Shown one piece after another: positions 47,396-58,672 of a stretch of DNA of 64,000 nt. Under the pieces are notes generated by a model that did no database searches, was not told the origin of the DNA, and worked only from the letters and a program-made list of their open reading frames with translations. The DNA comes from Ilyonectria destructans (lineage: Eukaryota; Ascomycota; Sordariomycetes; Hypocreales; Nectriaceae). Every line of letters begins with the position of its first letter. Positions within the stretch are counted from its first letter, which is position 1. The position numbers and the translations under genes were made by a program. The stretch is taken from NCBI GenBank assembly GCA_020740775.1, contig JAHEWK010000015.1, forward strand, positions 1,116,001 through 1,180,000, in the 5' to 3' direction.

Positions 47396-47475
47396 CTGAA
47401 AAAGCTAGATTTTGGACAAGCTATTTAGATCTTGGAAAAGCTAGATTTGCTGGAAAAGCTAGATCTTGGAAAAGG
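47396..47475 (+). repeat. Tandem GGAAAAGCTAGAT-type repeats
   Basis: Four to five imperfect copies of a word like TGGAAAAGCTAGAT occur in a row just before a TATAAAAG box (47491-47498). The layout resembles an LTR promoter region. Confidence 0.6.
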
Positions 47476-47822
47476 CGAAATCCTAATGGATATAAAAGCT
47501 TTGCAGGCCTCACCTATTGTATTACGGCCATCCTTGTATCCCTAATTAACTAATTGAGTTTCTAATTTACTGGCAAATTTATAATAGTAGCTTAAAAAGA
47601 TATAGCTGCTGTTTCTTATTACTGGTACTTAATAACTAGTAATAACCTTATTTTATAATATTCGCATACTATAAAAAACTTCAGTAATAACAGGACTATA
47701 TTATCAGAGCTGGTACCAACTAAAAGACCCTTGTATACACACTTACATACCTCCCCTCACTTAGAAGGATTACTATAACTCCCGTCACTCATAGTTACAT
47801 TTTTACGCCTTTATACGAAACG

Positions 47823-48868
47823 CCCATAGTACGCAGCTTTCCTGGCGGATTAACTATCTAATTCCTCGCGGCTGGCCGGTCAGGGAAGACGCACCTATTC
47901 AGGCACCCGCCTGGGATAGTGTTACCAAAGAAATCATGAACAAATGTCGCGGATTCCGTATTGTTACGCGTGATTTGGCCCAGGAAACAGAGCATCACAT
48001 CTCAGAAGTCGTTGCCGCGGTCAGCGACCTAAAAACTGGTGTCAACTGTCGCATTTTCGACTAGCCCAATCAAGAATCCAACAATCTCAGCATTATCCTT
48101 CAGCGCCCTGGATTTCGCCGCCTTGATCTGTCCCTTCTTGTTGACGGCTTAGAACATCGTAATTGGATCTCGTTTCGCAGTGGCCACTTGCGAGAGGTTT
48201 TGAGCAAAGCCACTGAATTAGAATGCATCAACCTTCATTCTGACGTAGACCACGACAACTCGAATGCAATGGGGAGAGATATGGAAAGTTTCGGCCCTAT
48301 CGAGGCTTTTATTCCGTTGCGCGTAATCTTTCCCATTGATAAGAGACCACGTCTTCGACATTTTGGGTTGTCACGTTTCTTGGTGACCAAGGATGATATT
48401 ATGTCTTTTCTATCGGCTCTACAGCCTACACTCCGGTTAGTTGAGCTCGGCTACCTCTCCTTCATAGATGGTGGTGGTATCTTTGCTTTCGTACTCCGTA
48501 GGATGCGTGATGACCTAGGTTGGAGGGAAAGACCGGCAGATGAGAGGCCACGAGTATCTATTTCCGTTGACGCAGTCAATTTGGACATGGAGCGGACTGT
48601 GTTGATTAACAACGAGGTTCAGTCTTTTCTCTACCACGATGGCGATAACCTATGTGGACCGGGTGATATTCCATACGTAAACTCAATAGATGAAGGTACT
48701 AGCATCGTGCGAGACGAGTTTGACCCAGATCATGAGAGGCCACACGCGGACCAAATAGAGTTGGTGAAGCTTGGGATAATCGAACCGGACGAGTGGGATA
48801 GTAAACTGATGGAACAGGGGTTTGATTTATGGCAAGACTATAGCAGAAGTGTTGAGGCACGGACTTAA
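47823..48868 (+). pseudogene. Truncated F-box/LRR-like protein gene
   Basis: A plus-strand frame beginning at about 47823 (LSWRINYLIPRGWPVRED) and running to 48868 is protein-like over its length. It is interrupted by one TAG at 48062-48064. The C-terminal part (48188-48868) is open for 226 codons. It contains blocks such as LRHFGLSRFLVTKDDI and LVELGYLSFIDGGGIF, typical of the leucine-rich region of fungal F-box proteins. The N-terminal F-box is missing because the AT-rich repeat island begins directly upstream. The family call is moderate. If the TAG were an error, the gene would still be 5'-truncated. Confidence 0.55.
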
Positions 48869-49867
48869 TCATTTCTGTCTGGTTATATGCCGCTGTAGTG
48901 GTTGGGGCTGCAGTTGACCCGCCGCAACCTGGATACGTGGAGATGGCCCCGACTGGCTCAACGCAATAGTGGTAGTCCAGCCAGAGATTGGTGCAGTTTC
49001 TCCAGACCTAGGGGCTGAAGAAAATACTGTAGATAGGCGAGTCAGCTCCAGAAATAAAATCCATATGCAAATTACCATGGATTCTTAACGCCTCTACCAT
49101 TTCCCATTGCGCAAACCTTTAGCGACCAAATGACGAAGCAGCTATCGCTTCTAGAATTTAACCTTAAAATAGAGTCACTCCAACCTAGTTCGCAGTTGAG
49201 GTGCCAAGACGCAGCATTACGGTTAGGCGGGAGAGATCAGCAGCCGGCTATGTTCAATGGGGAGAATCTCGGTCAAATAATTCTACGCATCGTAAGATGT
49301 GGACGGAATGCCCTCGTGAAAGATGCCCTGGCAGTAAGCACATACACACCAAGCCTGGGACTGGCCCCGTCGTCTATTGCCATTAGCTAAACCTCATTTT
49401 CCACGTCTGTACGGTCGGCCAATGTCCTGACGACGATAGAACTGGGGTGGGATGCGTCCATTCTGCTGTCCAAGGGTCCCCTTCTCAGGCAACCGGATCA
49501 TGTTCCCGGAAGCCAGGTGATCGCCATGGAAATATCCCCGAATCATCTATTCTGATTCACGCGATGTTACATTAGCAGCTGGCTCACCCCGCATCTCAAC
49601 CTTCTTCCCCCGCAAGTATCGACATGCTCTTTGGTCAGATCTTATTCGAACGTTGTCCCGGCTGGACGGCTAAATGGCTATACGACGGAAGATTTCCCCG
49701 CGAACCGCGTTACGAGTCTTACGGCACTAGCTATTATTTGAGTTTAAGCAGGGTAGATGCGTCAATTGCTCGATACCTACCTTATAAGGTGTGCATGTTT
49801 CCCCAGGATTCTAGAATGTCAATGTTACTGCTTCTCATACGCTCTGAGCCAATACTGAAGAGACACA
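48869..49867. other. Spacer upstream of sugar transporter
   Basis: Open frames at 49130-49390 and 49624-49965 have no recognisable motif and probably are not genes. Confidence 0.45.
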
Positions 49868-51840
49868 ATGGGCTTCATCTCTCGCCAAAAGGAGACTGGT
49901 GTTTCCGATGCTGTCCTCACCGACATTGTGGAGAAGGATTCCGTACCATGGTACAAGAAGCCTAATCTGCGCATCCTCTATCTTCTTCTTTTCCCAACAT
50001 GCATGGGAGTTGAATTGACGTCAGGATTCGATTCGCAGCTCATTAACGCTTTGCAGCTATCGGATTACTGGAAAGAGTGTACGGTTTTTCCTCTTCTTCC
50101 TGTGGAGTACCCTGGCCTGAGCTAATCCCTGCGGCGTCCAGACTTTGGACACCCTGAGGGGAGCCTTCAAGGAATAATCGCAGCCGCGTACTCATTGGGG
50201 GCAATTCTTTCATTGCCTCTGGTTCCAATTGTGAACGACAAATTCGGACGAAGATGGAGTATTTTTCTTGGAAGTCTCGTCATGATACTCGGCGCTCTTA
50301 TCCAGGGTTTCTCCCAACACGGTGAGTTGCACACAAAGCCTCAGGTGGTTTTGGAAACCGAATACTGATTTTATTAGTGGGCATGTACATTGTTGCCAGA
50401 ATGATTTTGGGTTTCGGCATTCCAACATGTATTGTTGCTGGCAGTAGTCTGATCGGCGAGTTGGCATATCCCAAAGAACGCCCCATTATGACATCGCTAT
50501 TTAACGTGTCCTACTTTTGCGGTATGTCCCTATGTTCCCAAGTTCGTTAATTTAATAGAAATTGGTATCCATCCACAAAATCTGTGGCATGCGCTGATGA
50601 ACGTTAGGGCAAATCACTGCTGCTGGCATCTGCTTCGGGACCAACAGCATCTTAAGCGACTGGGGATGGCGCATCCCATCCTTGCTGCAGATCTGCCCTT
50701 CACTCCTCCAAATAACCTTCGTCTTGTATGTGAACGGCATAAATTAATGGAAGACTGGGCCTGTGAGATTGAGTGTAAACTGACTTTGATAGCTTTCTCC
50801 CAGAGAGCCCACGTTGGCTGGTTTCTCGAGACATGAGCGAAGAAGCCCGTGCGATTCTCATCAAGTACCACGCGGAAGGTGATCCGAACTCCGAGTTCGT
50901 AAGCGCAGAGATGGCGCAGATCGACGCGACCTTGAAGATTGAATTCGAGGCTTCAAGGCGATCCTGGATGGACCTCCTGGGCACCGCTGGCATGAGACGA
51001 CGCGCATTGATAACCTCATTCCTGGGCCTTTTTACTCAGTGGTCAGGAAACACACTGATTTCGTATTACCTTGGCGACTTGCTTGAGATGATCGGCTGGT
51101 CTGATAGTGTTGTCAAACAAAAGGTCAACCTCGTTAACGCGTGCTGGTCTCTGGTTGGTGCATTTTTGGTTGCTTTGGTTGTTCGACGTTTCAAGCGAAG
51201 AACTATGTACCTCACATGCGCTGCAGCACTCTTGACTGTCTATATCTGTTGGACAGTATCCATGGAACGCGCTGTTACAGCAAGAGACGCCGGTGGAGAG
51301 AACAAAGCTGCAGGTTGGGCAGTGATTGTCTTCATCTTCCTCTACAGCCCCGCGTATAACATCGGATACAATGCCCTAACATACAGTAAGCAGCCTAATA
51401 CAGTTGTATTTTACTCCTTGCTAACAATGAATAGCCTATCTTGTCGAGTTGTGGCCTTACGCAGAACGAAGTCGCGGAATCGCTCTGTTCCAGCTTTTCG
51501 GGCGCATGGCTGGCTTCTTCACCACCTTTGTCAACCCAATTGGCCTTGACGGCGCTTCCTGGAAGTACCTGATTAGCTATTGCTGCTGGCTCGGCTTTGA
51601 AATTGTGTTCATCTTCATCTTTTTCCCTGAAACATCTGGGCGCACCCTGGAAGAATTGGCTTTCCGTAGGTACCCCCCGCTTCTAACCCATCCACAACTA
51701 ACGTCATTTTAGTCTTCGAGAGCAAGGAACTTTCAGATCGTGCTATTCTTGCGGTCGAAAAGGTCGTCCATCACGAGGATATGCCAGGAACGTCAACGCA
51801 CATTGATGACATTGCACCCACCCACTCCAGCAAGGTTTAA
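49868..51840 (+). CDS. MFS sugar transporter (lactose/hexose permease-like)
   Basis: Seven exons: 49868..50078, 50142..50321, 50378..50521, 50608..50725, 50793..51385, 51435..51665 and 51713..51840; 534 aa, with all introns GT-AG and in phase. Twelve hydrophobic segments carry the sugar-porter signatures: GFDSQLIN in helix 1, NDKFGRRWS between helices 2 and 3, RMILGFG in helix 4, FLPESPRWL after helix 6 and FFPETSGRTLEEL after helix 12. It is a proton-coupled importer in the plasma membrane. The sequence style matches the lactose permease/cellodextrin-like branch, but the sugar is not proven. The GH45 endoglucanase gene lies next to it on the opposite strand, convergent. Confidence 0.93.
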
Positions 51841-52740
51841 GATACCAACCAGTCTTTGGCGTTTCTTCAAGTTTTTGCTTTGAGCTTCCCTTGTATGATT
51901 TTACGTCGATTCAGTAGTTATGAATAGTCTTGCGCCTTTGAATCGAATATTTTCACGATTAATCGTGATTCACAATCGGCCTATATGTGCTACCCTTTAG
52001 AATCTCCCTTCCCTCATCATAGTCATCAACTCTGCCGCCTTGGTCCCACAGTGCCGCGGGAACCTGTCGCTCACGCTTCCAAGCAGACCGAGAATGTAAC
52101 ACTCTACTATTAACCCCTCTAAGTAAGTCCGAGCCCGGAGTAGGCCGCGCAGCCCTAAGGCCACCCGACATCGCCTTAACCTCGCCGTCGCATCCCGCAA
52201 AAACCAGCAGAACCAGAAGGGCACTGGCGGTACTGCCTTAATCCCCTTCCTGAAGTAAGCGAGGGACGAGACCGAAGAGCCAGATGTCGAGGAGTAGACG
52301 AGACGTTTTATACAGAGACAGATCAAGACGGAAGGCAAGGGCGATTTTTTCCTCAGGATGCTGGACTACAGTGCTCCTCTAGAGACTGAAGATATTGAGG
52401 TTAAGGGGCTGGCTAGGTCGTGGACTATAGATAAGAATGTGGGCGGTATTTGCCAGTATTAGCCCAGGTTAATCATATGACAAGTATTGGATATTCGGAG
52501 TTTGGGGATATATGGTAGGAGTTCTGGACTGAAACGTTTTAAGCAAGCATGCCAAAAATATTTTGTTGCTAGTATGGTGCTGACAAGATAACTATAAAGT
52601 ATATACAGTCATAAGAAATATGTATGCAACAAGGCCGAACGCCGGGTCCAATCGCCATGCTCTACAACAGCTCAGCCTGCTTTTTGTGATATGACTCCCC
52701 CGTCGTCGCGCACCCTCCCTTTTTAGTCGCTAGGATCTAC
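51841..52740. other. Convergent spacer with GC-rich relic-like patch
   Basis: No gene is recognised. The 52000-52450 stretch has protein-like pieces broken by stops on the plus strand and may be an old repeat fragment. Confidence 0.4.
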
Positions 52741-52881
52741 CTAGTTGAGCTGGCACTGCGAGTACCAGACGTAGGTGCTTCCCGAAGGACAAGCCAGAGC
52801 ACCGTTGGGGTACAGGTCCTTGGAGCCGTTGCACTTGTGGCAAAGCAGCAGTCGAGGCGGAAGCGGCGGCGAGTTCTTGAC
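52741..52881 (-). pseudogene. Detached C-terminal module of the GH45 endoglucanase
   Basis: After the TAG that ends the GH45 frame (52882-52884), the same frame stays open for 46 codons and ends at a normal stop at 52741-52743. The sequence is CHKCNGSKDLYPNG, then ACPSGSTYVWYSQCQLN. Cys spacing and the ending WYSQC resemble a fungal carbohydrate-binding (CBM1-like) tail. No GT-AG intron of the right phase bridges the stop. Confidence 0.55.
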
Positions 52882-53713
52882 CTACGATGCCGCAGCGGCA
52901 GAGGTAGAGTTTGAGCCGCTGAATGAGCCAGCTCCGTTGAAAGTAGGGTAGTCACCATCGTCATTTCGGATGCAACCAGAGATGTCAGTGAGAGCCGTAG
53001 GGCACTGGACCTGCTCAAAGGTCAAATCGGGGTTGTCGGAGTTCTCAAACCAGTCGAATCGCCAGTTGCAGCCGCCCTTGAGAATCTCAGGGAAGCTAGA
53101 ACACTGACTCTGCGAGGAGATACCGCCGTACTGCTCTCCAGCAAGAGCCGTGCCGAATTCAGAAGTGCAGCCGTCAAAGATACCAACGCCACCACCGGGA
53201 ATCAGAAGATCGAAGTGGTTGCTGCCGAGGTCGCTTCCAGTGTTAGTGGACTGAACCACCATAGTCTTGCCCTTAGCGGCACCAGACGTAAACGTAAGTC
53301 TATAAGACGGGTTGGGTTAGCATAATGGAGGGATGGAGAAGACCCGTAAACACAGGAAGTTGGGGAAGAGCCGTGGCAACTCACGCGTAGCAGGCACAGC
53401 ACCAACTGGACTCGGAGCCTCCATCGATGGCAGTAGCAGCGAAGCCGTAAGCAAGAGTATCGCTAACAGCCCAAGGGGAGTAGCTGCTACAGGCATAGGA
53501 AGTGCCACCGCCACAGCCGCTGACAGCATTGGCATCGGAGATAGGGTTGTCGTTGGCATCACAGGTAAGTACGGGGGCGTTAACGGGAGCCTTGTCGTTC
53601 CAAGCGCAAGAGGGCTTGCAGCAGTCCCAATATCTCGTGGATTGGCCGGTTCCTGAAGCGGCACGGACGGCAATAGGGCTAGCCAGGGCGAAGTAAAGGG
53701 CGGAAGATCGCAT
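52882..53713 (-). CDS. Secreted GH45 endoglucanase
   Basis: Model complement(join(52882..53299,53385..53713)), 248 aa, with an 85-bp GT-AG intron. A signal peptide covers about 1-19. The GH45 signature [12 protein letters not shown] places the nucleophile/base Asp30, and [17 protein letters not shown] gives the acid Asp140. The many Cys match the disulfide-rich six-stranded barrel of the family. It cleaves internal beta-1,4 bonds of cellulose. The frame stops in the Ser/Ala linker ([10 protein letters not shown]) instead of running into a binding module. A TATA box (53815-53822, minus strand) lies about 100 bp upstream. Confidence 0.93.
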
Positions 53714-53814
53714 TTTTGCAAAATGAATGTTAACGAAGGTTAACAAGAGTCGTTTGGTTGATAGTGTTTGAGAACTGAAAGAAGGCGCATACAAATACTG
53801 GATGAAGAGGAAGT

Positions 53815-53822
53815 GTTTTATA
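53815..53822 (-). promoter_or_regulatory. TATA box of GH45 gene
   Basis: TATAAAAC on the minus strand, about 102 bp before the ATG at 53713. Confidence 0.6.
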
Positions 53823-55885
53823 GTTGACGACTTGAAGGAGCTGCATCCATCCTCTTTTATATGCGCCCATCCAGACTCTTGTCTACGTACAGCCTCCAAT
53901 GCTTCGTAAGCCCGAAAGGAATCGTTCCTGCAAGTACGGAGTAGTGGTGGCATGTTGACCTGTGATCCATGGACTGCATGGGTTCCTATGGGCTGCTATC
54001 GAGAGATGCCAAGAGGCAGATATGAATACGAGCCTACAATGGTTACACACCCTAGTCTTTCGTGGGGGCTAAATTGAGGTTCCCGGCTTAGCCTCAAGGA
54101 GGTTGCAGCGAAGCTTCGGTTCCGGATTGGCCCTGATAGTCTCGCTTATGATGAGTCTCACTGCCTCGACTGCACTACGCCCAAATTAATGGGTCTTGTC
54201 GACCCCAAGCATGTATCAGCACCTAACTTTGACCTTAACATCATTCCCATCTTGACATAGTGCAAGGGCTGTCCGGGTAAGTGCTCGGTTGCTGGCGGGA
54301 TAGGAAGTCGTTAAGGTCGGCGACCATGGGGCCAATAGAAATCGCGGATGCTCATCTCCTATCGGGGTTTAATATACAATTTTCAGCGCTGGCTCCCCGC
54401 GAGCAAGCAAAGATCGCCATTGAACACCTGGGACGGGCGTCTGAAACTCATGCAGGGACACGCCAAGGGTAATGAAGGATTTGATCCTGGTTGCCCGTGG
54501 CTCGGCTTAAACGCCTGTAGGTGAAAGCCGGTCAAGATAGATGGACGACGAACTAGCTTCCTAAAGAAGAAAGCAAGCACATGGATCAGCCAAAACCAAT
54601 TTTCCAGCTGACCTTCTGATCCTAGATATGCTCCAGAATATGATACCCAATCAGCCTGACGTCAGAGTATAGTCAATATCCGTTGATTAAAGCTTATTCC
54701 TGCTCTTTCCGGTTCTTCTATGATGACATCTCTATATACAGGAATACGGGCCGACGAGTAACCTGATCTGATCCCCCACAGGTCGCTATTCCATGTCCAG
54801 GCGGCATACTTTGGATTCGCCACGCTCCTCGTGCCATCTCGAGGATATACTGCCTGGGACTTTTCATGCGGGATAAAACTAACCTATCTTTAAGGCCACC
54901 ACACAAACGGGACCTCCAGGCGATGCACCTTCCCCTGTCATCTTACTTTCTTGGTATGCGAGTGTTAACAAAGCCGCCCACACTATACTTCTTCCTTAAC
55001 CACTATGCAGTGCACCGCCTGCTCCATAGCTACTATTCGCAGGGGATTCCCCGGCAATTACACGCCTGAAGACTAGCCTGAAGAGTTGCGCACGGGCCTG
55101 AAGTTCTTGTATTCGGACCTAATGCAGCAGGGTCTTGGTATAGTAGGGCCACTTCAGCTAGAGGAAAGACCAACACATGAGGATAACAATTTGTGTTACT
55201 AGCGATTCTAGCAAATGACTTGCGCAATGCCTATCTACATTGTACCAGTGGGATCTCGTGTTTGGCGTAATAGACGCTGCCTAAGACATTGATTCTTTCA
55301 CGCCACGGAAATCTGGAAATACACCGAAACCCTGGTGCTCATCGCTCTCACTACTTCGGCGCCCTCCGCGTTCTTTTTCTATTGGCTGGGAGTCCCCTAT
55401 CGATGTTTACAGTTAAGGCATGGTTGAATCCTAAATTAAATATGATACGTCCCTGCGGCAGTTCAGGTGCTCGTATTTAGGTCCCCGGAAACAGATGGTC
55501 CCCGATTTACCCGCTTATTATGGGTACAATGCGTCATAATAACCCCGATGGGCAGAAGCAAGGTCATGCGGTATTTCTGGGGCGATCAATTAGCTGTGTA
55601 TCCAGTAATCGTCGGTCAGAGTATCCGTACACAGCCCTAGAACAGCCTTCAGTCTCTGCTACCGGATTCCAACTCCGCCCCAGCCCAATCTCCCCCTGCA
55701 TGCAAGCAGCACCTGCAGCACAGACAATAGAAACAGACGTCCTTTGAATCCTTTGAATCCTCTGAATCCTTCGAATTGCTAGTGGGCTCATCCTCCTGAC
55801 CTATGGATGTAGTATGTGTGGAAGGCAAATGTTCGATATCTACTGTCTACTTGCCGTCAGGCCATCGCCAAGAAGATGAATTATT

Positions 55886-55893
55886 TATAAAAA
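55886..55893 (+). promoter_or_regulatory. TATA box of secreted-protein gene
   Basis: TATAAAAA, 80 bp before the ATG at 55966. Confidence 0.6.
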
Positions 55894-55965
55894 GGTGAAA
55901 ACCGCACCACCACGTACTACAAACCACAACTTCACTCAACACTGACCCTCTCCTCATTGTCCAAC

Positions 55966-57807
55966 ATGAAGCTCTACTACCTTGCCTTGGTGCTCCCTAG
56001 CCTTTTCACCGAAATATTCGCTGATGTCAACATCATTGATACAGTTGACCCTGCAAGTGTTTCGTGTGATGATGAGTACCTCAATGATGCAAATTCCCTC
56101 GGAGCCGATCGTTGGACTGCAGCCGGTGCAGAAATCGCATTCAAACTAGCAACGGCCAACTGGACGCTTGATGAGGCATCGGATGACCCATCTCGGCTTT
56201 CCTTCAGCGAGTATATTGCCAACCTCTACAATGCGAGAGATCTTATGGTTTGCGAGAACATGGGCGACGGACCATGCCAAACTACGATGCTTTGCTCTGA
56301 TGCTAGCCAGCCAGCTGCGTATGTATTCTGGGAGATAATGAAATGTTTACTGTACTGATATCATATTATAGATATCTCATTCTCAATTCTTTCGTTGCGA
56401 TACATGTTGTAAGTTATATAAGTATCTTATTTTATACTACTAGGGCTATTAGTTATACTAATTATATCTATAATCTTAGCTGCAGAATAATATCTATTCG
56501 GGTCTGCAAGATGCCATGAATGAGATACAAAATAAAATGACCACATTTCAGGAGGTTTTCTCGCCTGCTGCAGAACCAAAGAGTAACGGGTGGCTTATGG
56601 ATCTTCTTAGTGTCACCCAGTTTGTTGTTGGTCTTGGATCTGCATTTGCATGGAATATTGGTAAGAGTTCACTTCATTCCTCGAACTTTAAAACTGACTT
56701 CAACAATATTAAGCCTTTAAGTCTGCTAGTATTGCTGCAAACCCTAATACCTACGGATTCTATCAGGAGAGCACAAATGGAGCCCTCGCCCTTGGTTTCA
56801 GTATTGGAAAATCGCATATACCCGCGTATGTTAATCACTACCTTTGGTACTGAAGTCATACTGGGATCTCATTAATAACAGTCCCCTAGTGCTTCAGATC
56901 TCCAGAATGATCTTACGACCACAATGGGTTTAATTTTTGAAAGCTGGATAGACTCCCAGTTCGACTTTTTACACGAACTATTCTCTGGAAGCAGCGACGG
57001 TATGCTTACTCTTGGGAGCTTGATGCAGGATGGTCTAGCTCTTGATATGACGAGGGACCTTGACCTCGAAGATATGTCCAACGAGGCCCAGAAGCTTATT
57101 TTCTCCCAAATGCTACCACTTGCATGGGACCAGTCTACAGTGGAGATCAACGATATACCGTCAGAAAAGATGTATCCCATGATATTGTAAGTATTGTATG
57201 TGTGCTTTTAACTTAACTACTAATACTTAATTAATAGGATGGTCCCAGATGACTGTGTCACTTCTGGTGATAACTTGAATTGGGTTGTGGATGAGGACAA
57301 GTCTGATCAAATGTCTGTTTGTTATGATGGGCACACTTTCTTTGTCGGATTTCCAACATTCACCGGACTCTCAAGTGATGATAACCCCGAGCGGCTCAGA
57401 CTCTGGGCCTTGCCAGGGGGAGAAAATGACGAACTTGACGGCTCAAAGTGGGGCGGCTTGACCTTGGAAGATCTTGTTATCAGGTATGCCCTTTCAGTTC
57501 GTAATGAAACTTATCTAACATACGCAGTGCTTTTGAGGGATATAAGTTAAATGGGTATAAAAACGGCTATACCGCTCCCAGTTTTGACGGAACTACTGAA
57601 CAGGCAACTATTATGATGGAAAAGGGCGTTCGTACGCCTGGTTTTATCTCATTGCCAATTTGCACTGAGGGGAGACTTTATACCGAGGCGAAGGATTACC
57701 CCCGGACCCATTTTCACCAGATCATTGGGGAAGATATACCCACCACATATCCCTGCGGAACTGGCTACTTAACTTCTGATGAGATGGAGGCTTTTGGTTT
57801 TTCATAG
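55966..57807 (+). CDS. Secreted protein of unknown function, 499 aa
   Basis: Seven exons: 55966..56318, 56372..56408, 56486..56660, 56714..56825, 56890..57186, 57238..57483 and 57528..57807. All introns are short GT-AG and in phase. The acceptor at 56889 is chosen because the earlier AG leads to a stop. A signal peptide covers about 1-19 (MKLYYLALVLPSLFTEIFA). The mature protein is Cys-containing (CENMGDGPCQTTMLC) with a hydrophobic patch LLSVTQFVVGLGSAFAWN. An acidic helical middle precedes a Cys-containing C-terminus (LPICTEG.. YPCGTGYL). I do not recognise a catalytic motif. It may belong to a fungal secreted family found near LysM/chitinase-type genes, but that is a memory-level suggestion only. 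The real upstream start is the ATG at 55966; the frame before it opens with TTG. Confidence 0.8.
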
Positions 57808-58672
57808 CCGAGGGTTTTAGAGGATGATGAGTGCTTGATCTTAATTACACTACTGCATCCTACTACGCAAGCATACTTTAATGAATTGTACTTGAGTCCA
57901 TTGAAAAGTTCAATAGTTTCAAGCCGGCGCTAGCAATAACAGAGGGTAGAGTTCATTAAAGAGGTAGAGTGTAGAGTCAGTTCATATTTTTGGCCCATAA
58001 TTGATGGAAATAGTATGTACGTAAAGGCACGGGCTGTATAAACTCAGTGATGTAGTTTTTAAACTGATATCCAGAATCTGGGTTTGGAGGATGTGTATGT
58101 TTGGTTTTGTACAGTTGAAGCGACGCCCCAGCACAAAGCGCTCGGGCCACCAGAATATAAAACCAACGAGAATAAGATAAATTGGGGGTCACCTCAGTGA
58201 TGAATCACTTTAGGAGATAATGAGGTCTCTGATAACTATTACCACCCAGACCAGTGGGGCAGAAGGCCAGTCTTTACGAGATGAATTACCACGCAGCCGT
58301 GATACCCATGAAGAGAAGGTAGAGTCTCAATTCGGGGAGAGGTACGGGCAAGGTTTAAGCTCACGCTCAAGCCGACTGGTGATATGCCTACACCGCCTGC
58401 AGGGCCAGTTGAAAGTAGAACAAGCGACTCACCTCACGGTGATATGGCGGGATGGGAATATTGTGTCAGGGATTATTGGTCGTTGGGGATAGAGGGCATA
58501 GTCGAAATTATTTGCATTTGCCAAGAAGGAGTTGCCTTTTACGGCGGGCTGCCTTCAACAAGAATTTCCGCCCTGCCTTTGGGCTATTGGTTCAACCCAT
58601 TTGACCAGTCTCGGAGCTTGACAGGTGATTGGATTCGGAAAATACTTTGCAGTCCTGGACTATGTCTGGTTC
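57808..58672. other. Convergent spacer, nothing recognised
   Basis: Between the secreted protein and the NmrA-like gene. No gene or repeat is seen. Confidence 0.5.

Larger units (their letters stand above)
45723..47800. mobile_element. AT-rich, ORF-poor island, probably RIP-mutated transposon remnants
   Basis: From about 46020 to 47230 the DNA is dominated by TA, AATA and TTAA words, and no frame above about 60 codons is open on either strand. This is the look of repeat-induced point mutation. GC-rich patches at 45840-45910 and 46780-46930 flank or interrupt it. The tail (47390-47710) has short repeats, a TATAAAAG box and, at about 47703, TATCAGAGC, which resembles the start of an LTR-retrotransposon primer-binding site. 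No transposase or integrase survives, so the element class is not known. Confidence 0.6.
53714..55965. other. 2.2-kb spacer with one coding-like relic
   Basis: At about 54085-54270 the plus strand reads LSLKEVAAKLRFRIGP, then HCLDCTTPKLMG and, after a TAG, CKGCPGKC. This is a Cys-paired stretch that looks coding but is bounded by stops. The rest shows nothing. A TATAAAAA box (55886-55893) precedes the next gene. Confidence 0.5.

Noticed and set aside
49624..49965. 113-codon frame before the sugar transporter
   Set aside because: Overlaps the transporter start in another frame and shows no conserved motif.
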